15,010 nt of DNA from QNBT01 sp964563335 (GTDB lineage Bacteria > Planctomycetota > Phycisphaerae > Sedimentisphaerales > Anaerohalosphaeraceae). The notes under the pieces were generated by a model that was not told the origin of the DNA, made no database searches, and worked only from the letters and a program-made list of their open reading frames with translations. The stretch covers positions 1 through 15,010 of the forward strand of contig CAZLWL010000060.1 in the NCBI GenBank assembly GCA_964563335.1. Reading direction: 5' to 3'. Positions 1-6,020 of the stretch are shown here, in pieces (position 1 is the stretch's first letter; each line of letters starts with the position of its first letter). The position numbers and the translations under genes are program-made.

Positions 1-41
1 CATAATCCGTGTCTAAAAACAAAAACGGTCAGTTTGAGTAA

Positions 42-62
42 CTAACGAATACTAACTAACGA
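42..62. repeat. degenerate heptamer repeat upstream of the first gene
   Basis: CTAACGA occurs at 42-48 and again at 56-62, separated by one further heptamer, ATACTAA (49-55), so the period is 7. Read on the other strand the unit is TCGTTAG, close to the TTCGTAG register of the arrays inside the ATPase operon. I therefore treat it as an inverted, degenerate member of that family. The rest of 1-68 is A-rich and shows no clear promoter, Shine-Dalgarno sequence or coding potential. Confidence 0.45.
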
Positions 63-68
63 CTAAAA

Positions 69-752
69 ATGCCAAAGCCTACACTTTCATCTTATATTCG
101 TGGTAACTTAGATAAGATAGAGAAGAAAGAGCCCGGTCCTTTTATAACTATATCGCGTCAATACGGCTGTGACGGCTACGCTTTGGGCGATTTATTGGTC
201 AAAAAGCTCGACGAGCGCGCCGATGACGGCAAATGGCGGGTCTTCAAGAAGGAGCTTCTGAAGCAATTGGCTGAGGATACGGGGCTTACCCAGGAGGTCG
301 TCGAGAAGGAGCGCCTTTCCAAGCCGAGTCTTCTGAAGGATTTTTTCCGCGGCATGCGCCATAGGGGGATACCGGATGGTTACGAGATTCGCAACAAGAT
401 TACTATCATGGTCCGCACGGCAGCCTTTGAGGGCCACGCCGTTATAATCGGCCAGGGCGGCACGGCCGCGACGGCCGACTTGGACGGCGGCCTCAGCGTC
501 CGGATCGAAGGGCCGAAAGAATGGCGCATCGCCAGGGTGAGCGTCCGCGAAAAGCTCACCAGCGCCGGCGCCGTCGCACGGATTGAGGAAGTCGAAAGGC
601 ACAGAAAGCACCTCCGCAAAATTTACGAACAGAAGAATCCGCGCGAGCCGGCCTTTAACCTCATGTTGGATAATTCGATGTTCAATATCGATCAGCTTGC
701 CGACCAGATTATCTTCGCAATGGAGCAGAAAAAGCTGATAGGGTCCAGGTAG
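69..752 (+). CDS. cytidylate kinase-like family protein
   Basis: A 227-residue cytosolic protein resembling the cytidylate-kinase-like family (Pfam Cytidylate_kin2 type), whose members look like nucleoside monophosphate kinases but mostly lack a proven substrate. Visible hallmarks are the N-terminal strand and glycine loop ITISRQYGCDGYALG (about 26-40), the mid-protein segment AVIIGQGGTAAT (about 124-135), an Arg-rich lid-like region (about 150-190), and the C-terminal NLMLDNSMFNIDQLADQI (from 197), which matches the DLVINTS-type ending of this family. The glycine loop lacks the GKS/GKT lysine of a classical P-loop, as is usual in this family. The ATG at 69 has no obvious Shine-Dalgarno sequence, but it is the natural start given the domain. 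The ATPase G/H gene follows after 55 bases, so co-transcription is possible. CMP phosphorylation is inference only. Confidence 0.75.
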   Translation: MPKPTLSSYIRGNLDKIEKKEPGPFITISRQYGCDGYALGDLLVKKLDERADDGKWRVFKKELLKQLAEDTGLTQEVVEKERLSKPSLLKDFFRGMRHRGIPDGYEIRNKITIMVRTAAFEGHAVIIGQGGTAATADLDGGLSVRIEGPKEWRIARVSVREKLTSAGAVARIEEVERHRKHLRKIYEQKNPREPAFNLMLDNSMFNIDQLADQIIFAMEQKKLIGSR

Positions 753-807
753 CAGGAGGGGCGGGCCGGCATTTACCCTCTAAACACTTAATCACGGGAA
801 AGGTGAT

Positions 808-1116
808 ATGGAACTTATAAAGCAGATTAAAGACGCCGAAGCGCAGGCCAAAGACATCCTCGAGCAGGCAAAGGCAGAGGCGGCGAAGATGATCGAAGAG
901 TCCCGGGCCAGCCAGGCCCGCCAGCTTGAGCACGCAGAGGAGCAGCGCAAAAAGGCGATTGCCGAGGCTGTGGCCCAGGCCGAAGAGGCCTGCAAAGAGG
1001 ATGTGGCCGAACTCAAGGCACAAGCCGACGAGCAAACCCAGCAGCTCGAAGGAAAGGCATGCGAAAAGATGGAAACGTGCGTGGACAAGGTAATGCGGCA
1101 CATTTTGAGTTTGTAG
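808..1116 (+). CDS. V/A-type ATPase subunit G/H (peripheral stalk)
   Basis: A 102-residue, almost wholly helical, charged protein rich in Ala, Glu, Gln and Lys, with no membrane segment. The opening MELIKQIKDAEAQAKDILEQA and the run of Ala-rich heptad/hendecad spacing to about residue 95 are typical of the G/H (AhaH) subunit. In this family it pairs with subunit E in a long coiled coil to form the peripheral stalk that holds the A3B3 head against rotation. The ATG is preceded by AAAGGTGAT (799-807), a good ribosome site. The gene is first in the ATPase operon, the position of ntpF in E. hirae. Its last two codons and its stop (AGT TTG TAG) belong to a tandem heptamer array that fills the gap to subunit I. 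Gene naming for this subunit conflicts between organisms, so no symbol is given. Confidence 0.85.
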   Translation: MELIKQIKDAEAQAKDILEQAKAEAAKMIEESRASQARQLEHAEEQRKKAIAEAVAQAEEACKEDVAELKAQADEQTQQLEGKACEKMETCVDKVMRHILSL

Positions 1117-1135
1117 TTCGTAGTTTGTAGTTCGT
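1108..1135 (+). repeat. tandem heptamer array, G/H-I junction
   Basis: Four exact-length 7-base units: AGTTTGT, AGTTCGT, AGTTTGT, AGTTCGT, followed by AGAGA. The array begins inside the 3' end of the G/H gene and supplies its TAG stop at 1114-1116. It occupies nearly the whole 32-base gap to subunit I. TAG recurs every 7 bases, so all three frames are closed within three units. Confidence 0.85.
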
Positions 1136-1148
1136 AGAGATAGAAGCG

Positions 1149-3110
1149 ATGGCTGTTGTGCGGATGATGAAAATCTTGATTGCCACTTATCGCGGCGAAG
1201 CAGGTGAGCTTTTAGAAGAGTTGCAGCAGGCGGGTACTGTGCAGGTTCTCGATGCGGAGCGTGCGATGGTCAGCAAGGATTGGCCCGAGCTTCAGATAGA
1301 TATCGAGCGGCCAAAAGACCTTGAAGAGAGGGTCGGCCGATTGGACAAGTGCCTGACATTTTTGACCCGACATGCGGTGGGTAAAGGACCGGTCAGTGTC
1401 TTACAACCTTTGGTGGTTGTCGATAAAGCCAGGTATTCCGAGGTTGTCAGCGGACGGGAAGCTTTGGAGCTGGTCGAGCAGGCCCGGCAGCTTGAGGCCG
1501 AGATAGACCGGCTCAATACCGACTATGAAAACTGCCGGGGAACGTATGAAGCGCTCCTGCCCTGGAGGCCGCTTTTGACGCCGGTTGAAGAGATAGGCGA
1601 GCTTAATAACACCACCTGCATAGTGGGCATGATAGGCCATCAGCATTTTGAGGAGGTGACAGAAAAATTATGTGAATTGGGAGCTGCTGTTGAGCAAGTC
1701 GGCAGTACCAGTAATGCACATGCCTGCCTGATTGTCTGTATGAACGAATCGGTGCCCGATGTCCAGAAGGTGCTGCGCAGCGGCGACTTTGAGCCGGCCA
1801 GGTTTGAGGGTATAACCGGGACGGCGGGCGCGTTTCTTGGGGATTGTGAACAGAAACTTAACGAAATAGAGACGCAATTGCGCGAAGCGATGAACAAGGC
1901 CGCCGAGCTTGCCACAGACAGGCTGAAGGTGCAGATACTTCACGACCATTATGAGAATTTGTTGGCCAGAGAACAAACCAGGGCATTGGCGCCGGCGACG
2001 GAGTATGTGGTACTTCTGGAAGGATGGGTCAAAAGAAAGGACTACGAGCGGCTGGAAGAGATAGTCGGCAAGTTTGGCGCTTCGACCGTTACCGAGGTGT
2101 TGCCGGGTGAGGCCGAGGAGATACCGGTTGAGATAGAGAACCGCCGGGTGCTTCGCCCATTTGAGGTGATAACGCGGCTTTACGGTATGCCACGTTATCT
2201 GGAGCTGGACCCGACTGTATTTTTGGCCCCGTTTTTTGCCATATTTTTCGGGCTTTGCATGACGGATGCGGGTTACGGTCTGCTGATGATTGCGGGTTCT
2301 TTGTATTTCCTCAAGAAGGTCCAGGGCGATAAGAGATTCGCGATGCTGATGGTCATCTGTTCCGTTACGACGATTATTGCCGGCGCTCTGACCGGGGGCT
2401 GGTTCGGCGATGCGATTCAGCTTCTGAACATACCGCCGCTGGTCAAAGCCAGAGCGGCGATACTGAAGTTTGGCTTTGACCCGATGGTAAAACCGCAGAT
2501 ATTTTTTGCGCTGGCACTGGTAATCGGCTATTTCCAGCTTCAGTTTGGAATAGCAATAGCATTTTTCGATAAACTCTTGCGGAAGGATTTTGTTGGAGCG
2601 GTGTGTGAACATTTGAGCCTTGGGCTAATGCTTAATTGTCTTGCGGCATATCTGTTTGGTGGTAAAGTCGGCATCCCGGAGCCCGTTCGGGGGATGTTGC
2701 TTAAAGCCGCATTGGTACCGGCCGTGGTTATTTTTCTGCTTAGCCACAGACAGGGCGGTTGGTCCGGCAGGCTTGGGATGGGGTTTTTTAATTTGTTCAG
2801 TACGATATTTTATATCGGTGACACGTTGAGTTATGTAAGACTTATGGCTCTTGGGATGGTTACGGCAGGTTTTGCGGCGGCGATTAACCAGATGGCGCAA
2901 ATGGCGGGCCAGGTAAAGTACTTCGGGTTTTTGTTGGCGATATTGGTGCTTCTCGGGGGCCATTTGTTTAATATTTTCATCAGTGGGCTGGGAGCATTTG
3001 TTCATACCCTGCGTTTGCAGTACGTTGAGTTCTTTCCAAAGTTTTTCGAGGGCGGCGGCAAAATGTTTGAGCCGCTCGTTAAGCGATATAGACACATTTA
3101 TATTAAGTAA
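1149..3110 (+). CDS. ntpI: V/A-type ATPase subunit I (a subunit, membrane stator)
   Basis: A 653-residue subunit I, the stator that carries the ion half-channels beside the c ring. The soluble arm (about 1-340) contains helical segments, and the membrane domain (about 350-640) has around eight hydrophobic segments. Family signatures are ELDPTVFLAPFFAIFFGLCMTDAGYG at the start of the membrane domain (here given only as ELDPT...DAGYG), GGWFGD in the next helix region, SYVRLMALG with R564, and HTLRLQYVEFF with R622. The two arginines match those that, in E. hirae NtpI, face the c-ring glutamate and drive ion release. The length is normal for bacteria (about 600-670). The ATG at 1149 gives the usual MAVVRM-type start but has only a weak GAAGCG upstream, so translation may depend on coupling to G/H. 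Subunit K follows 31 bases later. Confidence 0.95.
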   Translation: MAVVRMMKILIATYRGEAGELLEELQQAGTVQVLDAERAMVSKDWPELQIDIERPKDLEERVGRLDKCLTFLTRHAVGKGPVSVLQPLVVVDKARYSEVVSGREALELVEQARQLEAEIDRLNTDYENCRGTYEALLPWRPLLTPVEEIGELNNTTCIVGMIGHQHFEEVTEKLCELGAAVEQVGSTSNAHACLIVCMNESVPDVQKVLRSGDFEPARFEGITGTAGAFLGDCEQKLNEIETQLREAMNKAAELATDRLKVQILHDHYENLLAREQTRALAPATEYVVLLEGWVKRKDYERLEEIVGKFGASTVTEVLPGEAEEIPVEIENRRVLRPFEVITRLYGMPRYLELDPTVFLAPFFAIFFGLCMTDAGYGLLMIAGSLYFLKKVQGDKRFAMLMVICSVTTIIAGALTGGWFGDAIQLLNIPPLVKARAAILKFGFDPMVKPQIFFALALVIGYFQLQFGIAIAFFDKLLRKDFVGAVCEHLSLGLMLNCLAAYLFGGKVGIPEPVRGMLLKAALVPAVVIFLLSHRQGGWSGRLGMGFFNLFSTIFYIGDTLSYVRLMALGMVTAGFAAAINQMAQMAGQVKYFGFLLAILVLLGGHLFNIFISGLGAFVHTLRLQYVEFFPKFFEGGGKMFEPLVKRYRHIYIK

Positions 3111-3141
3111 AGAAGCAAACTAATTAAGGAGACGTCTAACA

Positions 3142-3636
3142 ATGGATGCAAGTAGTGTAACGATGGATGCATTCGGAATACCAATAGCTTTATTGGGAGC
3201 GGCCTTCGCAGTATTTTTTGCAGGGATAGGGTCGGCGATAGGCGTTGGTACGGCGGGTAAAAGCGCTGCCAGTGTTTTGAGCGAGAAGCCCGAGCGATAC
3301 GGACAACTGTTTTTGATGGTGGTGCTGCCCAGCACCCAGGGCATCTACGGCTTTCTGGTCGGCTTTACCATGTTAGGTAAACTCACTGGTGACGCGGCGG
3401 TCACTCTGACGCTGGCACAGGGTCTCTCTGTGTTCTGTGCATGTCTGCCAATTGCCGTTTCAGGACTCCTGTCGGGAATACACCAGGGCAGGGTCTGTGC
3501 GGCGGGCATTCTGATGGCTGCCAAAAGACCGGAGATGGCTTTCAAGGCCGGTGTGATTTATGCCGTTATGGTGGAAATTTATGCGGTCTTGGGCTGGCTG
3601 ATATCGACAATGGCCACCACTGCATTGCTGAGCTGA
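3142..3636 (+). CDS. ntpK: V/A-type ATPase subunit K (c-ring proteolipid), probable Na+ type
   Basis: A 164-residue membrane proteolipid with four hydrophobic helices arranged as two related hairpins, the fused double-hairpin c subunit of V-type enzymes. Glycine-rich helix 1 (FFAGIGSAIGVGTAGKSAA) and the repeated SGLLSGIHQG/AAGI part of helix 3 are typical. The single ion-binding carboxylate is E145 in MVEIYAVLG of helix 4; hairpin 1 has LPSTQG (62-67) in the equivalent place. L62, T65, Q66, Q115 and E145 align with the five residues reported to coordinate Na+ in the E. hirae K ring (L61, T64, Q65, Q110, E139), so a Na+-translocating rotor is likely. A strong ribosome site, AAGGAGACG (about 3126-3134), sits ahead of the ATG, fitting the high copy number of this subunit. 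A 117-base gap follows before subunit E. Confidence 0.95.
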   Translation: MDASSVTMDAFGIPIALLGAAFAVFFAGIGSAIGVGTAGKSAASVLSEKPERYGQLFLMVVLPSTQGIYGFLVGFTMLGKLTGDAAVTLTLAQGLSVFCACLPIAVSGLLSGIHQGRVCAAGILMAAKRPEMAFKAGVIYAVMVEIYAVLGWLISTMATTALLS

Positions 3637-3753
3637 CGCGTATGTGAGGTTTTTGGCAGGGTGGCAGCCTCAAGCGAAGATTGGGGATGGTTTTTCCTTT
3701 ACATAGTCGCGTTATTTGTGAAGTGGGGTACTACGCAAAGTGGATATTGTACT

Positions 3754-4356
3754 ATGAATGCTGAACAGGTCGTGGAAAAAATATTGGCCGAAGCCCAGGC
3801 CCAGGCCCGGGAAATAACAGCCGCCGCCGGCGAAAAGTACGCCGCAGCCGAAGCTGAGCTTAATTCTCAGTTGGCCGATTACGAAAAACAAACGGAGGCC
3901 CTGGCCGCACAGGCCGCCGAGGATAAAAAGGCCCGCATGTTGGCTACGGCCAATATGGAAATCAAAAAGGAATATCTGGTCGCCAAAGTCGCTCTGCTCA
4001 ACGATGTGTTCCAGAAGGTGCGCGAACGAATAAAAACGCTTTCCGACAAAGAATATGAAGACCTCATTACCTCGCTCATGGTAAAGGCCGTAGAGGCCGG
4101 TGATGAGCAGGTCATAATCGGCGCCGAAGAAGAGCGAATCGACCACGCCCTGATAAAGCAGGTCAATCGCAAACTCGGCCCGGGTTACAAAGGAAATCTG
4201 AATCTGGCACAGGACCGCGCTAATATTGACGCCGGTTTTATCCTCAATCGCGGCAAAATTCAGGTTAATGTAAGTATCGAAGTTCTCCTGGCAGAAGCCA
4301 GGGATAAATTCGAGATAGAGCTCGCCGAGGAATTGTTCGGGGCAGAAAGTTCGTAG
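3754..4356 (+). CDS. ntpE: V/A-type ATPase subunit E (peripheral stalk)
   Basis: A 200-residue subunit E. An N-terminal coiled-coil helix (about 1-85; MNAEQVVEKILAEAQAQA then Ala/Glu/Lys-rich) would pair with G/H, followed by a globular C-terminal domain (about 95-200; LVAKVALLNDVFQKVRERI, then DAGFILNRGKIQVNVSIEVLL) that docks on subunit B. This DAGFIL..G..I..N.S motif is characteristic of the family. I chose the ATG at 3754 because the family starts there. The frame stays open upstream to a GTG at 3661, which would add 31 residues including the hydrophobic WGWFFLYIVALFVKW; no homologous extension is expected. The Shine-Dalgarno candidate for 3754 is weak (AAGTGG near 3738). The last codons and stop (AGT TCG TAG) belong to a heptamer array. 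Confidence 0.9.
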   Translation: MNAEQVVEKILAEAQAQAREITAAAGEKYAAAEAELNSQLADYEKQTEALAAQAAEDKKARMLATANMEIKKEYLVAKVALLNDVFQKVRERIKTLSDKEYEDLITSLMVKAVEAGDEQVIIGAEEERIDHALIKQVNRKLGPGYKGNLNLAQDRANIDAGFILNRGKIQVNVSIEVLLAEARDKFEIELAEELFGAESS

Positions 4357-4375
4357 TTCATAGTTCGTAGTTGAC
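4348..4375 (+). repeat. tandem heptamer array, E-C junction
   Basis: Four 7-base units: AGTTCGT, AGTTCAT, AGTTCGT, AGTTGAC. The first unit lies within subunit E and encodes its final Ser-Ser and part of its TAG stop (4354-4356). The array fills almost the entire 22-base gap to subunit C, leaving no recognisable ribosome site for that gene. Confidence 0.85.
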
Positions 4376-4378
4376 CGA

Positions 4379-5419
4379 ATGAAGTTGAATCAAGAACAAG
4401 GGCTTATAGATTTTTACCGGTATCCGCCCATCGGCGCAGAAGACTGGCGCTACATCTGGGCGACTGCACAGGTGCGGGTGCTTGAAACGGGAATGCTTAC
4501 AAGGAGCACGCTCCTGAACATGGCTGATGCCCCCGACTTTGCCGCCGCCGTCGAATTGTTAGGCTCCACAGAATACGCCATGACAGGCCGGCAGCTAAGC
4601 CTTGCACAGACCGAACAGATGCTCCTTGAAAGACGCGCCGCCGTCCGCGAACTCTTCATTGATTTGATGCTGGATAGTGAGTTGGTCGAGATTCTCAGGG
4701 CCCGTGAGGATTTCGCAAATATGCGTCTGGCCGTAAGGCGCGTTGTAACGGAAAGGCCCATAGGCACCGATTACAGCGATGCGGGAAGCGTGCCGGCAGA
4801 GCAGTTTGAGGAGATATTCGAACAGGAGGACTACGAAAGGTTTCCCGATTATTTGCAGGATGCAGTCGAGGAGGCCATCTTAGGTTATTACCAGAACAAA
4901 GATATTCGCCAAATAGACTACGGCATCGACAATGTGGCCTCGGCCTACAAGCTTACAGCGGCTGCGAATCTTGGCAGTGTTTTTCTCTTGTCACTTTTCA
5001 GAACGCAGACAGATTTGACGAACATTCGCACGATGCTCCGGCTTAAAATGGCCGAACGCGACGAGAGGAATTTGTTTATACCGGGCGGATTTGTCGAAAT
5101 CGACCGCTTCGTGCACGGTCTCGATGTCGGATACGAGGCACTGGCGACAGTGTTTTACCCTACCACGTACCACGGCGTCGTGGAGGGCGGAGTCAGCTAT
5201 CTCATGGCCGAGCAATCGTTCCTGCATCTCGAAAAGGATTGCCAGGACCACTTAATGGGCTTCTTGAAAACGACCAGAGTCATCACCGCAGGACCCCAGC
5301 CCGTTATTGCTTACCTGATGATAAAGGAAAACGAAATCAGAACGGTACGGATGGTGCTGACTTGTAAAAAGAATCGAATGGATACCAAGTTCATTCTCGA
5401 CCGCCTGGGAGAGAATTGA
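4379..5419 (+). CDS. ntpC: V/A-type ATPase subunit C (rotor adaptor)
   Basis: A 346-residue soluble, mainly helical protein matching the V/A-type subunit C (archaeal C, yeast d), the funnel-shaped adaptor between the c ring and the D/F shaft. Supporting features are the position between E and F, the normal length (about 330-350), repeated three-helix-bundle architecture, and family-like segments such as VRVLETGMLTRSTLLNMADA near the N-terminus, DLTNIRTMLRLKM around the middle, and IAYLMIKENEIRTVRMVLTCK close to the C-terminus. The last is the strongest family signature (KENEIRTVRMVL..K). No ribosome site is evident before the ATG at 4379, where a heptamer array ends three bases upstream. The TGA stop at 5417-5419 is in phase with a downstream decamer array. 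Confidence 0.9.
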   Translation: MKLNQEQGLIDFYRYPPIGAEDWRYIWATAQVRVLETGMLTRSTLLNMADAPDFAAAVELLGSTEYAMTGRQLSLAQTEQMLLERRAAVRELFIDLMLDSELVEILRAREDFANMRLAVRRVVTERPIGTDYSDAGSVPAEQFEEIFEQEDYERFPDYLQDAVEEAILGYYQNKDIRQIDYGIDNVASAYKLTAAANLGSVFLLSLFRTQTDLTNIRTMLRLKMAERDERNLFIPGGFVEIDRFVHGLDVGYEALATVFYPTTYHGVVEGGVSYLMAEQSFLHLEKDCQDHLMGFLKTTRVITAGPQPVIAYLMIKENEIRTVRMVLTCKKNRMDTKFILDRLGEN

Positions 5420-5460
5420 GCTAAAGTGAGCTAAAGTGAACTAAAGTAAGCTAAAGTTAT
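5417..5460 (+). repeat. tandem decamer array after subunit C
   Basis: Four consecutive units of exactly 10 bases: CTAAAGTGAG, CTAAAGTGAA, CTAAAGTAAG, CTAAAGTTAT (5421-5460). The TGAG at 5417-5420, containing the stop codon of subunit C, is the tail of a preceding partial unit, so the stop is in phase with the array. TAA recurs every 10 bases and closes all three frames within three units. The unit is complementary to the ACTTTAG units at 5503-5518. Confidence 0.85.
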
Positions 5461-5473
5461 TAGGCTTCGCCGG

Positions 5474-5490
5474 TCCCGATGAAATCGGGA
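5474..5490. repeat. GAA-triloop hairpin (CCCGAT family), copy 1
   Basis: TCCCGAT (5474-5480), loop GAA (5481-5483), ATCGGGA (5484-5490): a perfect 7-bp stem. It sits in the 41-base interval between the decamer array and its complementary array, giving a nested hairpin. The same sequence recurs at 7821-7839 and, reverse-complemented, at 10225-10241. No T-run follows, so it is not a typical intrinsic terminator. Confidence 0.8.
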
Positions 5491-5500
5491 TTGATTATTT

Positions 5501-5535
5501 TAACTTTAGGCACTTTAGGCACTTCAAACTTTAAA
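5501..5535 (-). repeat. inverted counterpart of the decamer array, ahead of subunit F
   Basis: ACTTTAGGC at 5503-5511 and 5512-5520, then the degenerate ACTTCAAAC (5521-5529), so the period here is 9. The complement is GCCTAAAGT, close to the AGCTAAAGT of the upstream array. TAACTTTAG (5501-5509) is the exact reverse complement of CTAAAGTTA (5451-5459). The two arrays can therefore pair around the hairpin at 5474-5490. Confidence 0.7.
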
Positions 5536-5554
5536 TATTAGTTAAAGGTGTGTT

Positions 5555-5875
5555 GTGGAAGGTAAGGCCGCAGTTTTAGGTGATGCGGATTTTGTCATGC
5601 CGTTTTCGGCACTCGGGCTCGACACCTTTGCAGTGGAGCCGGACTCCGGGAATGTCGCCGAGACTGCAGGCGAGGTTTTGAAACACAAATATGCATTGGT
5701 AGTCGTGGCTGAGAACGTAGCTGAAGCTGCAGAGCGGGTCTTTGAGGGTACGCAAAAGCAGCCTACGCCGTGCGTTGTTGTGGTGCCTTTTACAACGAAA
5801 CCGACCGGCTTCGCAACACAGTCGCTCTCAAAGCTCCTGAAGATGGCAACGGGAATCGACATTTTGGCGGATTAG
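5555..5875 (+). CDS. V/A-type ATPase subunit F (central shaft)
   Basis: A 106-residue soluble alpha/beta protein matching subunit F (about 100-110 residues), which sits on the D shaft and modulates activity. The N-terminal AAVLGDADFVMPFSALGLDTFAVE fits the family pattern of a first strand, a GD turn and a helix leading to a second strand (quoted in full here only as its ends: AAVLGDAD...TFAVE). KHKYALVVVAENVAEAA and PCVVVVPF give the central strand and the strand before the C-terminal helix. The GTG at 5555 is the only usable start, as the frame is closed by TAA at 5543. AAAGGTG (5544-5550) lies 4 bases upstream. The TAG stop (5873-5875) runs into another heptamer array. The symbol is omitted because F and G are swapped between ntp and atp naming. 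Confidence 0.88.
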   Translation: MEGKAAVLGDADFVMPFSALGLDTFAVEPDSGNVAETAGEVLKHKYALVVVAENVAEAAERVFEGTQKQPTPCVVVVPFTTKPTGFATQSLSKLLKMATGIDILAD

Positions 5876-5894
5876 TTGGTAGTTCGTAGTGCGT
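5874..5894 (+). repeat. tandem heptamer array, 3' of subunit F
   Basis: Three 7-base units: AGTTGGT, AGTTCGT, AGTGCGT. The first begins with the AG of subunit F's TAG stop. The third (AGTGCGT) is intermediate between AGTTCGT and the GATGCGT units found 30 bases further on, which links the two sub-types. Confidence 0.75.
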
Positions 5895-5900
5895 CCGCCG

Positions 5901-5921
5901 TGTCGAGCCACTGGCGCGACA
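5901..5921. repeat. imperfect palindrome in the F-A spacer
   Basis: TGTCGAGCCA (5901-5910), a single C, and TGGCGCGACA (5912-5921): 10-base arms with one mismatch (A against C). It lies between two heptamer arrays and is not followed by a T-run. It could be a small structured RNA element or a remnant of a repeat. Function unknown. Confidence 0.6.
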
Positions 5922-5924
5922 GGT

Positions 5925-5966
5925 GATGCGTGATGCGTTGTTCGTAGTTTGTAGTTCGGAGTTGAA
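5925..5966 (+). repeat. six-unit degenerate heptamer array, F-A spacer
   Basis: Six units in one continuous 7-base register: GATGCGT, GATGCGT, TGTTCGT, AGTTTGT, AGTTCGG, AGTTGAA. It is the longest and most varied array in the window. Only 54 bases separate it from the ATG of subunit A. That interval holds GAAGGT (6007-6012) as ribosome site and nothing else I recognise. Confidence 0.75.
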
Positions 5967-6020
5967 ACTGACTGGTCATACATTGATTGACAAGATGATT
6001 GTTTTTGAAGGTCTTTCGAG

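Noticed and set aside
1668..2612. 314-residue open frame on the - strand across subunit I
   Set aside because: It lies wholly antisense to a well-supported gene, has no recognisable domain and is explained by the base composition of the sense strand.
1149..4356. Shift in strand composition, with the + strand G-rich in subunits I and K and more C-rich in the glycosyltransferase region
   Set aside because: Spot counts in two 60-base rows (2881-2940: 20 G, 11 C; 14341-14400: 15 G, 22 C) hint at a skew change, but local codon and amino-acid content can explain it and I could not compute a full skew.
5417..5966. CRISPR-like array in the C-F and F-A spacers
   Set aside because: The repeats are 7-10 bases in direct tandem without spacers, and no cas gene is present.
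5987..5992. Perfect TTGACA box ahead of subunit A
   Set aside because: No acceptable -10 element appears 16-18 bases downstream, and the site is too close to the ATG at 6021 for a useful leader.
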